From the NCBI GenBank assembly GCA_007026445.1, contig VDMD01000090.1:1-64000 (forward strand): 64,000 nt of DNA, written 5' to 3'. Under the pieces are notes generated by a model that worked only from the letters and a program-made list of their open reading frames with translations, did no database searches and was not told the DNA's origin. Origin of the DNA: Schizophyllum amplum. Taxonomy: Eukaryota; Basidiomycota; Agaricomycetes; Agaricales; Schizophyllaceae. This document shows positions 1 to 10,989 of this stretch, in pieces (within the stretch, counting starts at the first letter, position 1; each line of letters starts with the position of its first letter). The position numbers and the translations under genes were made by a program.

Positions 1-1309
1 ACGCACCCTTGAGTCTTGGGCAAACGGTTCAAACTGTCTTTCGCCAGGACGTGCCCACACGACAACATCATCGGCGGATTGGCGTCCGTCGCCTGCTCCT
101 TCGACACAGGACAAGCGAAAATCGAATGATACCTGTTCTCTGGTGGCAGCGGTATCTCAATCTACATGCAAGAAATCAACGTCAGCCACCATCAAGCAAA
201 CAAAATCGCCACCGCACCGGAAGTTCGTCTGCCTGACTCCACTCCCCTTTTCCCTCGCGCATGACCTTCCGTGCCTTCTCGATGCGAGACAATGCGCCAC
301 TCCCACCGATGTCGCCCACCACACGCAACGGCACCTGCCGGCTCATGCCCATGCTCGCGCAGTACTCCTTCGCAAAGAGCGGTTCGAGGTCGGAATGCAG
401 GGCCGGCGACGCGAGGTCGCAGTAGGGCGACGTCTGCAGCTTGCTGAGTGGCAAGTAGGCGACGCATGTCATGAGGCGCATGAACTCGGAGGCATGCTCA
501 GAAAAGAAAGGGCGTAGGTGCGTGTTGGCGTAAGCAATAGCTGGAAGCGTGTTCGGCGTGTCTGACGAGATGAGGATGCGCATGTATTGCGAGCGGTGTA
601 GGTTGAATTCAAGGGGCGAGCGGCGAAAGCGGAGGAAGTCGCGATGACTGCGCGCCCAGCTGCAAACGGGCATTTGGTTGCGTTATTGAACGAGACATCT
701 TTGGGACGTACTCGAGAGCAGGGCCGATATTTGAGGATCGCAAGGCTTGCAATATCCTGTGCAGATCCACGAACCTGAGCCGCAGGTCGTCCGTTATTGG
801 GAATTTGGACTCCTACCTGACCGTCAACACTGTATGGTACATCTTGCACTCTGTAACGTACCTCGATGAACGTCTCTGCGGTCTCAAACTGCCCCGTCCG
901 CAAGAGATGGACGACCACCGTGCGGTCTAACGCCGCAGCTGAGTCGGGAGACACGAAGAGATTGGGGTAGGAGGGAATAGTTGCGGTGAATTTCTGCCCA
1001 CTCTATAAGCCATCGCCAGAGCATCTACTGTTCAGATCGTCGCACCTTGTCCAGCGCTTTGCCGAGCTTGGCTACAGCGTTGTAAACCTCCTTCTGGCGG
1101 TCGTCAATATCCTTCTTGCGTGCATCCACGGATCGCGAGAGCTGTTTCAGGGATGGCGCGGATAAGCTGCCCGTTTCGCATTGTGCGCGTGCTTCGTGTA
1201 AAGACTGCAGAAGGGAGTCCAGCGAGTCGGGCACAGGTGGCGCCTTCCCCTTCCCAGTCGGCGACGTCAGCTTCTCGAGTTTAGCGATTTCAGCGAGACA
1301 TGCGTCCAT
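1..1309 (-). CDS. GID/CTLH complex RING subunit (RMD5/GID2, RMND5-like), 3' end cut by window edge
   Basis: By homology, this is the RING-type subunit of the GID/CTLH E3 ubiquitin ligase, known in yeast for glucose-induced degradation of gluconeogenic enzymes. Exons on the minus strand are 1046-1309, 862-993, 712-812, 218-659 and 7-161; introns are 50-60 nt with GT..AG ends, and a sixth donor lies at 6-1. The start codon at 1307-1309 opens a coiled-coil-like N-terminus ([14 protein letters not shown]). Next come a LisH-like stretch ([19 protein letters not shown]), a CTLH/CRA region ([30 protein letters not shown]) and the degenerate RMD5-type RING, seen as [13 protein letters not shown] and [12 protein letters not shown]. 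All visible exons join in frame without stops. The last part of the RING lies beyond base 1. It is head-to-head with NSA1. Confidence 0.93.
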
Positions 1310-1514
1310 GTTTGATTGCCAGCGGCCTATGCGCCCTCAATGGTCGCCAAGTTGTTTACCACAGCGAGCTGGAGAGACGTGCGTGACGGTCGAGAACAAC
1401 TGCAGGTGGGTCTACGTAAGGAAGTATCGGGCCGAAACAGCCGCCATTGACAAGGCGATCACAGCGCTTTTACCGGGCATTGTTCTTTTTCGCGTACCAC
1501 CTCCCGCGCTCGCC
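1310..1514. promoter_or_regulatory. Shared promoter region between GID2-like and NSA1 genes
   Basis: The 205 bp between the two divergent start codons is the only space available for both 5' leaders, so the promoter is probably bidirectional. I see no clear TATA box. The region is inferred from gene layout, not from a recognised motif. Confidence 0.5.
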
Positions 1515-2972
1515 ATGGCCCGATTCATCCTCGGTGACGAACTTGGCAACCTGAAGACTCTCCGCTACCCATCGGCAGTGGAGGGGGAGGCTCCCCAATT
1601 GAAGATCGTGCATCAGGGTTCTTCAGGAAGCTCGACGCGCAGCGTGCAGGCGCTCGCTGTGAACGCATCGGAGGAGTCGACCATAGTGAGGATAATGCTT
1701 GCTCAGGATATTCAGCTACTGATGCGGACAGAAGTAAAGGTTGCAGCCGGATACTCTAATGGGTCTGCGGCGATGTACTCGCTTGACGGGGACGATACGA
1801 TCGACGTCCTGTCCGAGTGGAAGGAGCCGCGCTTCAAACAACAATACGTCGGACTCGGGATATTGCCGACCTCAAGGTCTGTCTGTACCGATGTATATAA
1901 TGTGGATATGTAGATCGTTGACCGTCATGCAGATCTGTGATATCTTGCACGGCGAATGGCGCCCTTCGGCGGACAAATGCCTCTGCAGGGCAAGAGGCAG
2001 ACGTCGCAACACTTCCTGCCCGTCTGTGTGACTGGAAGCTGTCAAGTGGCGGAGACGCCTTTGCATACGGGGGGGAAGAGGTTGAGCTTTCTGTCTGGAA
2101 TCTGGAACAAGCCTTCGCGTCACGTCCCCCCGAGTCTGCTACCCCATCAGCAGCGAAAAAGCGCAAACGCAACGATGTGCTCCTCCCTGGAGAACTGTGG
2201 CGCGCAAAGAATGTGCGTGTTCACGTTTTCGTCTCATCTCAGCGACTGACCAGGAGCAGGTGGCGAACGATAAGCTCGGCTTGCGGCAGCCTGTGCACAA
2301 TACGTCGTTGACGTTCATCTCTTCCACTACTACCTCTGTACACGACATCGCTGTTGGCACGCAGCTGGGTCATGTACGCCGATATGACACGAGATCAGCC
2401 AGGCGACCCGTGGCGGATTGGGAGAAGGTTGCTAAGATCGGAGGCGTCAAGGAGGTACAGAAAGGCCTTAGCGAACAGTCAGTGCATTGTCAACTGTGTG
2501 CGGGGATAACGTCTGACCCCGCCGTTTAGTGAATTGTTCGTGAGTGACCAAGGGTGCAACCTCTTGTCGCTCGACTTGCGAAATGGTCGTGTTGCCTATA
2601 GCTACAAAGGTATGCATATCTCAAGCGAGCGTGAAGGGAGACTCTGGCTTACTTTGCCATCCAGGAATAGCCGGTGCAGTATGCTCCATAGCCACCGCAC
2701 CAGATGTCCTCGTCAGCGCCGGCCTCGACCGTCTGGTACGCATACACAGCACATTCCCGCCGCAGATTGGGCAGCAGGACCGCAAGGGAGAAATTCTGCA
2801 CAAGATCTTCAGCAAGAGTGTGCCTACGGTTGCTGCTTGGGATCAACACGCTGTGGAGCCGAGAAATACTGTTGACGAAGTGGAGGAGGCTGAAGTGGAG
2901 GAGACTGACCGTCTGTGGGAGGAGATGGAGGATGCCGAGGACGAGTCTTCTTCAAGAAAAAGGCGTAAATAG
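1515..2972 (+). CDS. NSA1: Ribosome biogenesis protein NSA1 (WDR74 homologue)
   Basis: WD40-type nucleolar factor of early pre-60S particles; in yeast and animals it works with the Rix7/NVL AAA ATPase. Exons 1515-1876, 1933-2212, 2260-2477, 2530-2609 and 2665-2972 total 1248 nt, giving 415 residues with no frameshift; introns are 47-56 nt. Family landmarks are MARFILGDELGNLKTLRYPS at the start, KVAAGYSNGSAAMYSL, ISCTANGALRRT, LCDWKLSSGGDAFAYGG, LPGELWRAKN, KLGLRQPVHNTSLTF, VGTQLGHVRRYDTRSARRP, FVSDQGCNLLSLDLRNGR and SAGLDRLVRIHSTFPP. The C-terminus is acidic then basic and ends SSSRKRRK, a likely nucleolar/nuclear signal. The first donor is GTCTGT, less usual than the rest. The upstream frame is open, but the ATG at 1515 fits the family N-terminus. 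Confidence 0.93.
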
Positions 2973-3129
2973 ACGCTTGGTTGTGGATTCATAGCATCTA
3001 TATAGGCGAACATTTGTGCAGTGATTGAAGTTGACTTTGGTGAGAGTGATGGTTGCATAGACGCGATCACTGGGGAAGTCGGGCCGTGGACCTGCTGGAC
3101 GCCTTCATCGCAGCCCGCGAGCGGCGTTC

Positions 3130-6100
3130 ATGGACTACTTTTCCAAGTTCCTGCGGCCAGGCAACCAGCCCGCGCCCGCGAAGCCTGTCGACCACGCTCT
3201 TGAGTTTCACAGATCATGGCAGCTCGTGCGGGTTCGTAGCGTTGTTCTACCCGTTTCCCTACCTTGCCAGCCGGCTCAACGTCCCGCGCAGCATACGCTT
3301 GAATACCCTGATGAGCGCCAGCTCCTGCGCGGAATTCGCTCAACGGAGGTCCCCGCGCACCTGCAGTCTATGGTGGATGCACTGGTGTGGGAGACGGGCG
3401 CGGACAGAGGAAGGGTACGTCGCGACCGCGTGTATCCGCAGGATCCCCTCGCTGACGCGACTGCAGCGGTACTGGGGCTTGCATGGAGTACATATTGAAG
3501 AACGGTGTGTCTGGCACGCCTATTCCATGCCGTGTATATGTCTGATTCCCCGCGACAGACGTGCTGGGCACGCTCGTACGGCTGAGCGAAGCTGATCGCC
3601 CGTTTGGCATCCAGGCCGAGGGTCTTGCGCGCCGTCCAGAACATGGTCGTCCTCCTTGACGAACAGTTTCTTGTCCACTCTGCCGTCCATCGCCTCTGTT
3701 CTGAGGCTCCTCCGCAACTGTGTCGGCGACGACATCCAGGAGCAACTCGACGGCAGGAACAAAGTCATGGGTGCAGCCAAGAACGCCGGTGCGCAGCCAA
3801 CCGTCAGAATACGAGGAGGATCGTAAGTGCTCAGATTATGGACCCGTCTCGTCGTCACTCACGCGCGCCCAGTCGTGAACCTGCTCTGCATTCTGTGCAG
3901 TCGTATCCGCACGCATCGCGAACTCTTGATGATCTTCTTCCACGATAAACACTGGTATCGGTCTGAACCCCTCTTCGCCGTAGAGGAAGAGGAGGAGGAG
4001 GGAAGAAGAAGAAGAGGCGCAGAAAGTCGCTGAAGAACAAGCCCAACGCGCCGGCTCTCCTTCACCTTCGCAGAACACCGTCAAATCCACGCAGGCCTCT
4101 TCCCTGACGAAGAAACCGGAATACGAATTTCTGCTCTTCAACTATCTTCTCCGATTCGTGCATAGAGAAGGGCAGATTGGCGACTTCGCCCGTGCAGGTC
4201 TGCTCTTCCTCATGGACGTGGCTATGTCTCCAGGCGAGCGCGCCGCTGGAGATGACAAAGCTGATCCAGTCTCCGATGCGGCAAACGCCCTCGCTGACTA
4301 CATCATCGACGGTGACTTCTCTGAAGTGCTGGGTGCTGGACTGGGCGCCGTCTACTCTCTGCTTCCCTCCAAGCTCGAGTACCGGCTGCTGAATACGCCC
4401 GACGCCGGCCCCGGCAGCGGCATGATGATTGGTGGAACTGGTCCCGAGACAGATGAGGAGAAGCAGGAAGTAGAGGAACAACGGCAGCGCTCGCGAGCGA
4501 TGGGCGTGGAGGACGCGTACAACCCCGACTTTAAGGTGCAGCTGGACCATTTCCTGAAGCTCCTCGAGTTCCTTCAAGATGTCCTGCGCCGGAATATCGT
4601 CCACGATGCCGATGTCGCGTCCGCGATGGGCCCGGCGATCGTGCAGTCGATAATGGATGCTGTACGGCGCATCTTCTTGGAGAACGTGGTGTACCCCTCT
4701 GTGCTGGAGTGCTCCGATGCAGATGGGAGTGCCGTAGCCGTCATGTCCTACATTGAAGTCATGATTCGCACTCTCCGCGATGGCCAGCTTGGCGATCTCT
4801 TGGTGGACTTCCTGATGAGCGAGGACAACGACGACGTCGTTCGTCGTCCGCGTCATCAGTCGACGATCAACCTGGATGCTGCACCAGCACCTCCACAGGC
4901 CGCCTCCGTCGACAAGACGGCGAAGTCACGGAGACGGCGCAGTACGGCGATGGCGTTGCTGGAGATGGAAGCCCCTGATGCCCGAAGGCAGTCAGAATAT
5001 CCCACTGCCATGGCACGCTTCACGCTCAAGGATCTGCTGCTCTCAAACCTGCGCTCAAAGTCACAGCCGACGTCCACTTCGGCACTGCAACTCCTGCAGA
5101 CCATGCTCACACAACATCCCCAGCTCTGTGTGGACAAGCTGCTCATCGTGACCTCTGACCCTCGAGCGACCTCGTTCCCCTTCCCCGCCCTTGACAATAG
5201 CGCTCTGGCGACCTCACCGATTAATGATGATGATGATGATGATCCATTCAACCCGTCTTTGCGGACTGACGACCTCAACACAACCATGCCCTCTCATCAT
5301 CCCATGTTCTTCCAGCCGGAGACGACGTACTCAACGCATGAACGCGAGATGGGCCTGTACATGACGCTGATCTCGAGAGTCGACCCATCTCACAGCGGAG
5401 ATGCGTTCAGCACCGGCTACGACCACTACTTGCGCGATGCCCTGATTTCGATTCAAACCCAGCCGACATATCAGTTGGATCTTGACGAGGACGTCCGGCG
5501 CAAAATGAAGCACAAGCTCAACGTGAACGACCCCATTATCACCTTGCTGCTGGAGTCCTTACGCAAGTTCTTCTCCAATACGCCGGAGTACAACATGACT
5601 CTGACCGGTGTGCTCGCCACTCTTGCACACCATCCTGACCGCTCGCTTGCCGGATGGCTGACGTTCGCTCACAATAAATCGTCTGCGGGAGACAAGTCAG
5701 AGTCGGTGTCCGCGCCCCATGGACGACGGCGACGACCGCTCTATTGACTTCAAGATAGAGGAGGATCTGGAGAAGGACCTCGTGTTCCTCCCCGCATCCA
5801 GCGTCGACGATGATTCGCGGCCGGTTGTTCACACAATCTTCCATGGGCTCGTGGCGCAGCTTGAGCGCTATCGCCAGCTGGTCGATAACTTCGACAGGTA
5901 CCTCCTCGAGCGGCGCCAGGGTCTCCTATTCTCCGAGAACCTGTCGGACGCACTGAGTCTTGCGTTCGAAATGGGGGGCGAACAGGTCATCCCGATCGTC
6001 CAGGAGCCCGTGCGCCCGAAGCCAGCGAAAAAGCCGACCACGTCGTCTTCATTCGTATCCTTCCTGCAGGACCTTACCCCGCGGAAGAGCCGCCCGCAGA

Positions 6101-6497
6101 AGCCGATGTTAGCAGCTGAGCCGACTACGCCGCCGCGCCGCGGTACGGGCCGTCCAGCGTCTCAGCGAGTCCCTTTGGCCCACATTACCGCAGAACGGGC
6201 GCCATCAACGTCGAGCCTTTCGTGGCGCCTGTGCCAACGTCTGGACCCTGGACGCCTTCGCAGTCATCCACGGCATGGGTGCCGGAAGACGAGGATGTGT
6301 TCAGCTCTGGGTGGAGTGAGAAAACGGAGCCGCACGCCTCACGTGAGGAGGCAGAGGATGTGCAGGAGAAAACGCCGACCGTGACGCTTTCGCAGTTGTT
6401 GGACAACGTTGTCATTCTGGAGGAGAGTATCAAGGAGCTGGTAGCTATCATTCACGCGCGGAGGAGTTTGGGCATAGATACAGTTCGGTATCTGTAA
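3130..6497 (+). CDS. FHIP/RAI16-like protein with several apparent frameshifts
   Basis: Homologue of the FHIP (RAI16-like) subunit of the FHF complex, which links early endosomes to dynein through a Hook protein. Exons 3130-3225 (or 3231), 3292-3414, 3467-3504, 3559-3822 and 3873-6497 follow clear GT..AG introns. Landmarks in order are MDYFSKFLRP, STEVPAHLQSMVDALVWE, MEYILKN, VQNMVVLLDEQFLVHSAVHR, LLCILCSRIRTHRELLMIFF, an acidic run, and FLLFNYLLRFVHREGQIGD; then a long conserved C-terminal half. Reading the protein requires removing one extra base near 3397, 3621, 3694, 3788, 4001 and 5718, nearly all in short G or C runs. A further shift of the other phase lies between about 6119 and 6145. 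Either the assembly has local errors or the gene is newly inactivated; conserved residues otherwise look undamaged. It stops 164 bp from the convergent J-protein gene. Confidence 0.85.
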
Positions 6498-6661
6498 AGC
6501 TATGTACATGATGTGGAATTCTTGTCGAGGAAAGTTCGACTGCAGTGGTGTGCGTGGATCGGGCCTGGCTTGGTTTATGACCGCGCAAGAGAAGTGCAGC
6601 AGTCGAGGATAAAGATATAGAAATACATGACACCAGGAGCTACGTGGGACCGGACAACACT

Positions 6662-7765
6662 CTACCTCCTCGTCTTGCCTTTGGATCTCGGGGCCTTCGA
6701 CTGCTCCTTCGACGACGCCTTCCCCTTTGTGAGCCTCGCCTGTATCTTCGCGAACTCGTCATCGTCGATATCAGGAGGGTCTGGGACGCTCGCTTTCTTC
6801 CGCTTCCTCGGACTCGCTTCTTCCCCCTCGTCGCCTTCCGCCTTACCCCTCTTCTTTCCGCGTGCCTTTGACTTCGGTGGTTCGGTGTACTTCGCGGCCA
6901 AGTCATCGAGGAAGCTGCTGGACATGCTCTTCTGTTTCTTCTTCAGAATAAGAGCTTGCAATGCGGAGGTGTCTTCCTCGTCGTCGTCAGCTGGTGCAGC
7001 TGCCTTGCCTTTGCCTTTCCCCCGCCGCTGTCCCATCTTTCCGGTGCCGTAGAATTCATCCCATACGCCGAGCTCCTTGGCAAGCTTCTCCGCTTCTGCT
7101 GCTTCTTCGTCGCTTTGTTTCTTGCGTACCAGGCGCGCCTTCTCATCCTTGCTGCTCCTCTCCCAGGTCTTCAGCGTCGGGATGTCACCCTTCGCGATGA
7201 GACCGCTGATGATGATGATGAAGCGCGCCTCGTCGTCGTGTGTAGAGTGTGGGATGTAGGTCATAATCTCCCCGATGTCGCCGTCGGTCTGAATGTAAGC
7301 GGACTTGATGTCCTCGACCTCTTCGAGGGAGCCTGACGCACCATATTAGTATGTGCAAAGACGTAATTGAGCGCAACGCGTACCCTGATACTCCTTCTTC
7401 ATCTCATCTAGCTTACCGCGTGTTACGCGATCGAACAGGTCCTCGAAGTATGCCTCCCAGCCGTCTTCGCCGGTCACATCGTCGAAGCCTTCGTCCGTTC
7501 GACCAGTCTGGTCGTACCGCTTGCGCCGTTTTTCGTCGCTCAGCACCGCATACGCGAAGCCGACCTGCTGAAATTTGAGCGCAGCGTCTGCCTTCGCCGT
7601 CTCGCTGGAGTTCGTGTGCTTGTCAGGATGATGAACGAGGGCCAGGCGGCGGTAAGACTTTCGAATCTCGTCGACAGTAGCAGCATTTGGTAATGAAAAC
7701 ACCGCGTACAGGTCGACATTCTCGTCGCCTGGGAAGAACTGGGTGATTGGGTCGTCGCGGTCCAT
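6662..7765 (-). CDS. J-domain co-chaperone, DNAJC9-like
   Basis: Exons 7384-7765 and 6662-7332, with a 51-nt intron containing a typical ACTAAT branch site, give 350 residues in frame. The N-terminal J domain (about residues 18-85) has helix II RKSYRRLALVHHPDKH with the HPD motif and ends with YDQTGRTDEG. A helical segment follows (IMTYIPHSTHDDEARF, IPTLKTWERSSKDEKARL), as in DNAJC9. The C-terminus is a long lysine/arginine-rich tail with nuclear-signal-like runs. DNAJC9 proteins are nuclear co-chaperones that bind Hsp70 and, in animals, histones H3-H4; that role here is inferred. The frame is open to 7846, but the start at 7763-7765 (MDRDDPITQFFP) fits the family better. Convergent with the FHIP-like gene. 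Confidence 0.88.
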
Positions 7766-8020
7766 GGCATTGGCAGTCGAGAAGTGGCGCGTATCGTGAC
7801 GTGACCAAACGTGACAAAGCGCGTTGAGGCGCGTTGGCAGTGGCACGGGCTTCGGGCCGAGATCACGTAAATACCCCTAAGTTGTTCACAGTCTTCATTT
7901 ACTTAACAGCAAGGAACGTCTGCCGCGGGAGACAAACAGCAAGGCTGAGCACATCGTCGCTGGCCTGCGTATAGTGATCAAACATCGGCTGGTGAGTAGA
8001 CAGCATTTTATTATAAGACT

Positions 8021-8361
8021 AGCAGGAGAGCCCGTGTACCACGGGCCGGTCCAGGGCCCCCGATGTCGATGTCGGAGGTCGAGAGAACCTGTATTCGGAG
8101 TTTGCTGTACTTACGTGAATACAAAGAAATAATGGGGGACGGCCTCGGGACGCGCTGAGCCGCGCGTCCCCCGTGCTATCTACCGACCAAATATTCCACC
8201 ACTGTGAGTGAAAGAAAGACCAGGCTGGTCATGGAGACACATGCGCGCGCTGCATCGTGTCTCCCGTATGTGCGTGTCACCCATCACTCAGTGTCGAGCG
8301 TAACTTAGACTGGCACCGTTGATTCTGCTGCCGCCAGCAGGAGAGCCCGTGTACCACGGGC
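8021..8361. repeat. Hairpin cluster bounded by two identical 26-bp hairpin repeats
   Basis: The same 26-bp word occurs directly repeated at 8021-8046 and 8336-8361; each copy ends in the palindrome GCCCGTGTACCACGGGC (8030-8046, 8345-8361). Between them are other strong dyads, notably 8147-8170 with arms GGGACGCGC and GCGCGTCCC, and a GAGACAC..GTGTCTC pair near 8230-8262. No protein frame is present. The rest of 7766-8443 shows nothing recognisable. It might be a small non-autonomous element or a structured transcript; I cannot tell which. Confidence 0.6.
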
Positions 8362-8443
8362 TGGGCTTTATCGGATCCAGCAGCGGGCGCGATTGCATTG
8401 TAGGTAGCAGTGTATAGAGCCTATCAAGCTGCTATATACGGTG

Positions 8444-8947
8444 TGTCACGACGCGCCAGTATACCCTTATTTTCCCTTGTTTGTCCCTTTTCATTTTCCT
8501 TTTCCCCCTATTTTGGACTGTTTACGCATCTAGACCCACCGGCTATCTCGGGACCCGACCCTTATCACATGCTCCCCACTTTGGCTTTCCCCTTTCGTCC
8601 GCCTCTGCCTCTGTACTATATCGCATCATATCGCGCCATCCTGACGCCTTAGAACTCGCTTCTCCTCCCTCTTACCTATAAGCCCTGTACCAGCACCTAG
8701 TTCCCCATCTCGACCTCTTGGTCATTGGGACTAGGTGCGCCTTACTATACCTTTAGGTAGAAGGGAATGCTAACTTGGTCATTGGGACTAGCCTGCACAA
8801 CGCTCGCCCCTCGTCGATTTGTGCTCTACGCCGTCGACACCGTCGGGATCGCCCATCTCTCCCTCCGTTGCCCTGCACGTGCCGATCACGTGTGGTGTTC
8901 CTCTCTGGTTGTTTGTTGTTGTTGTGTGGTCGCTCCGAGTCTCGTCA
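8444..8947 (+). repeat. 5' LTR of the chromovirus
   Basis: 504 bp, starting TGTCACGACGCGCC and ending GAGTCTCGTCA, matched by 14905-15408. It contains an internally repeated phrase TTGGTCATTGGGACTAG near 8718 and 8776. Confidence 0.93.
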
Positions 8948-9417
8948 GCTCACTAGGTCGAGATCTCTCACTGCACCGGCGCCCACCCCCTGGTCGCCCC
9001 TGCAGGCCACGCTTCGCCCACAACGGCCTTCCGTGCCCCATCTGGTACCCCTTCACCTGAAGAACTTCCGTCCGCCCGCTGCCTAGGTCGCCTACACGGC
9101 CAGGACCCTGACGGCGATACCGCATACTTCTCCGACGAGCAATCATTCATCCACTGGTGCGACCCCTACACCGACTGCCCCCACCGCCTCGCCCGCTCCA
9201 TCCAGTCCACCGTCACCGTCTCTTTTGAAGGAGGACACCCAGTCACCTTCAGCCCCACTATCCCCGCACCCGTCGTCACCCAGCGTATTGGACGAACCCT
9301 CAGCAGCCGCCCCGTATCGCTCGCCCCATCCCGCGCCCAGACACCCGCACCCGAATCCTTTGCGCAGACACGCGAGGACCGCCCGCACACTCCAGACGAA
9401 GAACCCGAACCCGCTGA

Positions 9418-9843
9418 ATGGCCGACTGCACCTACTGCGCCCACCCTATTACCCCCACAGCCCTCTACGAGATCCACAGCCAACTATCCCAGGAGTACAT
9501 CCGACGTCTCCGCCGAGCAGAATTCTACTATCTCCGCACCCATCAGGCCGTTGCCAGCCTCTCCGTTCACGTCCACGGCCCCTACCACATTAAGCGCGCC
9601 ACTCATCTCCGCCTCCGTGCCGACTACGTCGAGGCCCGAGGAAACTACCGCCACGCCCGCTTCCGCCTCCGCGACTGCCTCCGCCGTCGCGCCCAGTTCC
9701 GTAACCACCTCAGTCACACCGATACCCCCGCCCCCGCATTCCACCGCCAGCTCGCCCCCGAATCCAGCGACGATGACGAGTCTGACTCCGGATCAAGTGA
9801 ACAGTCTGTTGACGAACATGATGAACACGACCAACTCGCTTAA
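9418..9843 (+). CDS. Small basic ORF overlapping the gag start, unknown function
   Basis: This 141-residue frame starts at a true ATG directly after an in-frame TGA and overlaps the gag start by 71 bp in another phase. The protein begins with a CxxC pair (MADCTYCAHPI), continues with a long arginine/tyrosine-rich, probably helical middle (EYIRRLRRAEFYYLRTHQA), and ends in an acidic serine-rich tail. Its composition is protein-like, not the low-complexity proline/threonine text seen in the gag phase. It may be a separate element-encoded protein made upstream of Gag. I do not recognise the family, and chance overlap in GC-rich DNA is not excluded. Confidence 0.45.
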   Translation: MADCTYCAHPITPTALYEIHSQLSQEYIRRLRRAEFYYLRTHQAVASLSVHVHGPYHIKRATHLRLRADYVEARGNYRHARFRLRDCLRRRAQFRNHLSHTDTPAPAFHRQLAPESSDDDESDSGSSEQSVDEHDEHDQLA

Positions 9844-10939
9844 CCAGCTGGTCAGTAACACGAATCATGGTTCGGCCGGACGGGAGGACAAGACTGTCAC
9901 GAAGCCAGCCGCGTATCGCGGCACCGCCAAGGAGGACGCGCGCAAGTTCCTGAACCACTTCGCTGTCTGGGCCAGCAAGCAACCGGGCCTGAACCCGAAT
10001 GGGCGGAAGGACGAGGCAGCCTGGATCACCTCCTTCCTCACTCTCCTCGAGGGCGACGCCAGCTCATTCGCCAACTCCGCCTTCAAGGACCTCGTTGCCA
10101 ACAAGGCCCCCTTCGACGGTGACTGGTCCAAGCTCTGTACCGCCTTCAAGAATCGCTTCGTTGCCGCCGACGAGGCCATCGAGGCCCGCAACCAGCTGAA
10201 GGCCCTTCAGATGGACGGTCGTGCGGTGCCGGGTTTTGCTGCGGACTTCAAGGAACTTGGCGAGCGCTCCGGCTACTCCAACACCGATCTCATGGAGCGC
10301 TTCAAGCAGAAGCTCCCAAAGTCCATCCGGCGCCTGCTCTTGAGCATGCATGTTGCCAAGGGTGAACCGAAGGACCTCGCCGACCTCATCGAGCGCGCCA
10401 CGGCGATCGACTATCTGGAGCGCGGAGAGAAGGCCGAGGACAGGCAGGGCCCCGTTGGCCGCGCCCAGAGTGCGCCGGACCCCTATGCCATGGATGTGGA
10501 CGCCACGCGAACCGCTGCGCGCCCCGCCCCCCGTACCACCGGCAACGGTCGCACTCGCTTCGACTTCCTGCGCGCCATGATCGGGCTGTGCTTTGGGTGC
10601 GGCAGCAAGAACCACTCGAAGGCAGCCTGCCCCCACAAGGACCGGAAGTGCGACTTCTGTGGCCGCATCGGGCACATGCAGGGAGTCTGCCAGGACCGCT
10701 ACATGGGACTGGAACGCAACCGCGGTGGTCAGCAGCGGCAGCAGCGCGTTGCGGCAACTGACACCCCGGGCTCGCTCTTCGACGAGGACAACGCCCCCGC
10801 CGCCGACATACCCCGAGGGCCGCCGCAGCCGCAGCAGCCTGCCGGCGAGGCCGTCGACATCCGCGCCTCCGTCGCACAGCTCACACAGGCGCTTGCCGCC
10901 CAAGGACGTCTTCTCGAACAGCTGGCTCAGAGTTTTTAG
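9773..10939 (+). CDS. Gag-like capsid/nucleocapsid protein of the chromovirus
   Basis: The first ATG in the gag phase gives 388 residues. The capsid-like region includes [16 protein letters not shown] and [20 protein letters not shown], typical of Ty3-type Gag. Two CX2CX4HX4C zinc knuckles lie at about residues 273-286 ([14 protein letters not shown]) and 293-306 ([14 protein letters not shown]), expected to bind element RNA. The C-terminus is glutamine-rich. The same phase is open without a stop back to 8957, just after the 5' LTR, although it has no ATG there; a longer Gag begun by splicing or a non-AUG codon is possible. Its stop is about 50 bp upstream of the first pol ATG. Confidence 0.85.
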   Translation: MTSLTPDQVNSLLTNMMNTTNSLNQLVSNTNHGSAGREDKTVTKPAAYRGTAKEDARKFLNHFAVWASKQPGLNPNGRKDEAAWITSFLTLLEGDASSFANSAFKDLVANKAPFDGDWSKLCTAFKNRFVAADEAIEARNQLKALQMDGRAVPGFAADFKELGERSGYSNTDLMERFKQKLPKSIRRLLLSMHVAKGEPKDLADLIERATAIDYLERGEKAEDRQGPVGRAQSAPDPYAMDVDATRTAARPAPRTTGNGRTRFDFLRAMIGLCFGCGSKNHSKAACPHKDRKCDFCGRIGHMQGVCQDRYMGLERNRGGQQRQQRVAATDTPGSLFDEDNAPAADIPRGPPQPQQPAGEAVDIRASVAQLTQALAAQGRLLEQLAQSF

Positions 10940-10989
10940 AACGGGTGCGCGCCAACGCCGCAGCGTCTGCACCCCTGCCTCCGTACTGT

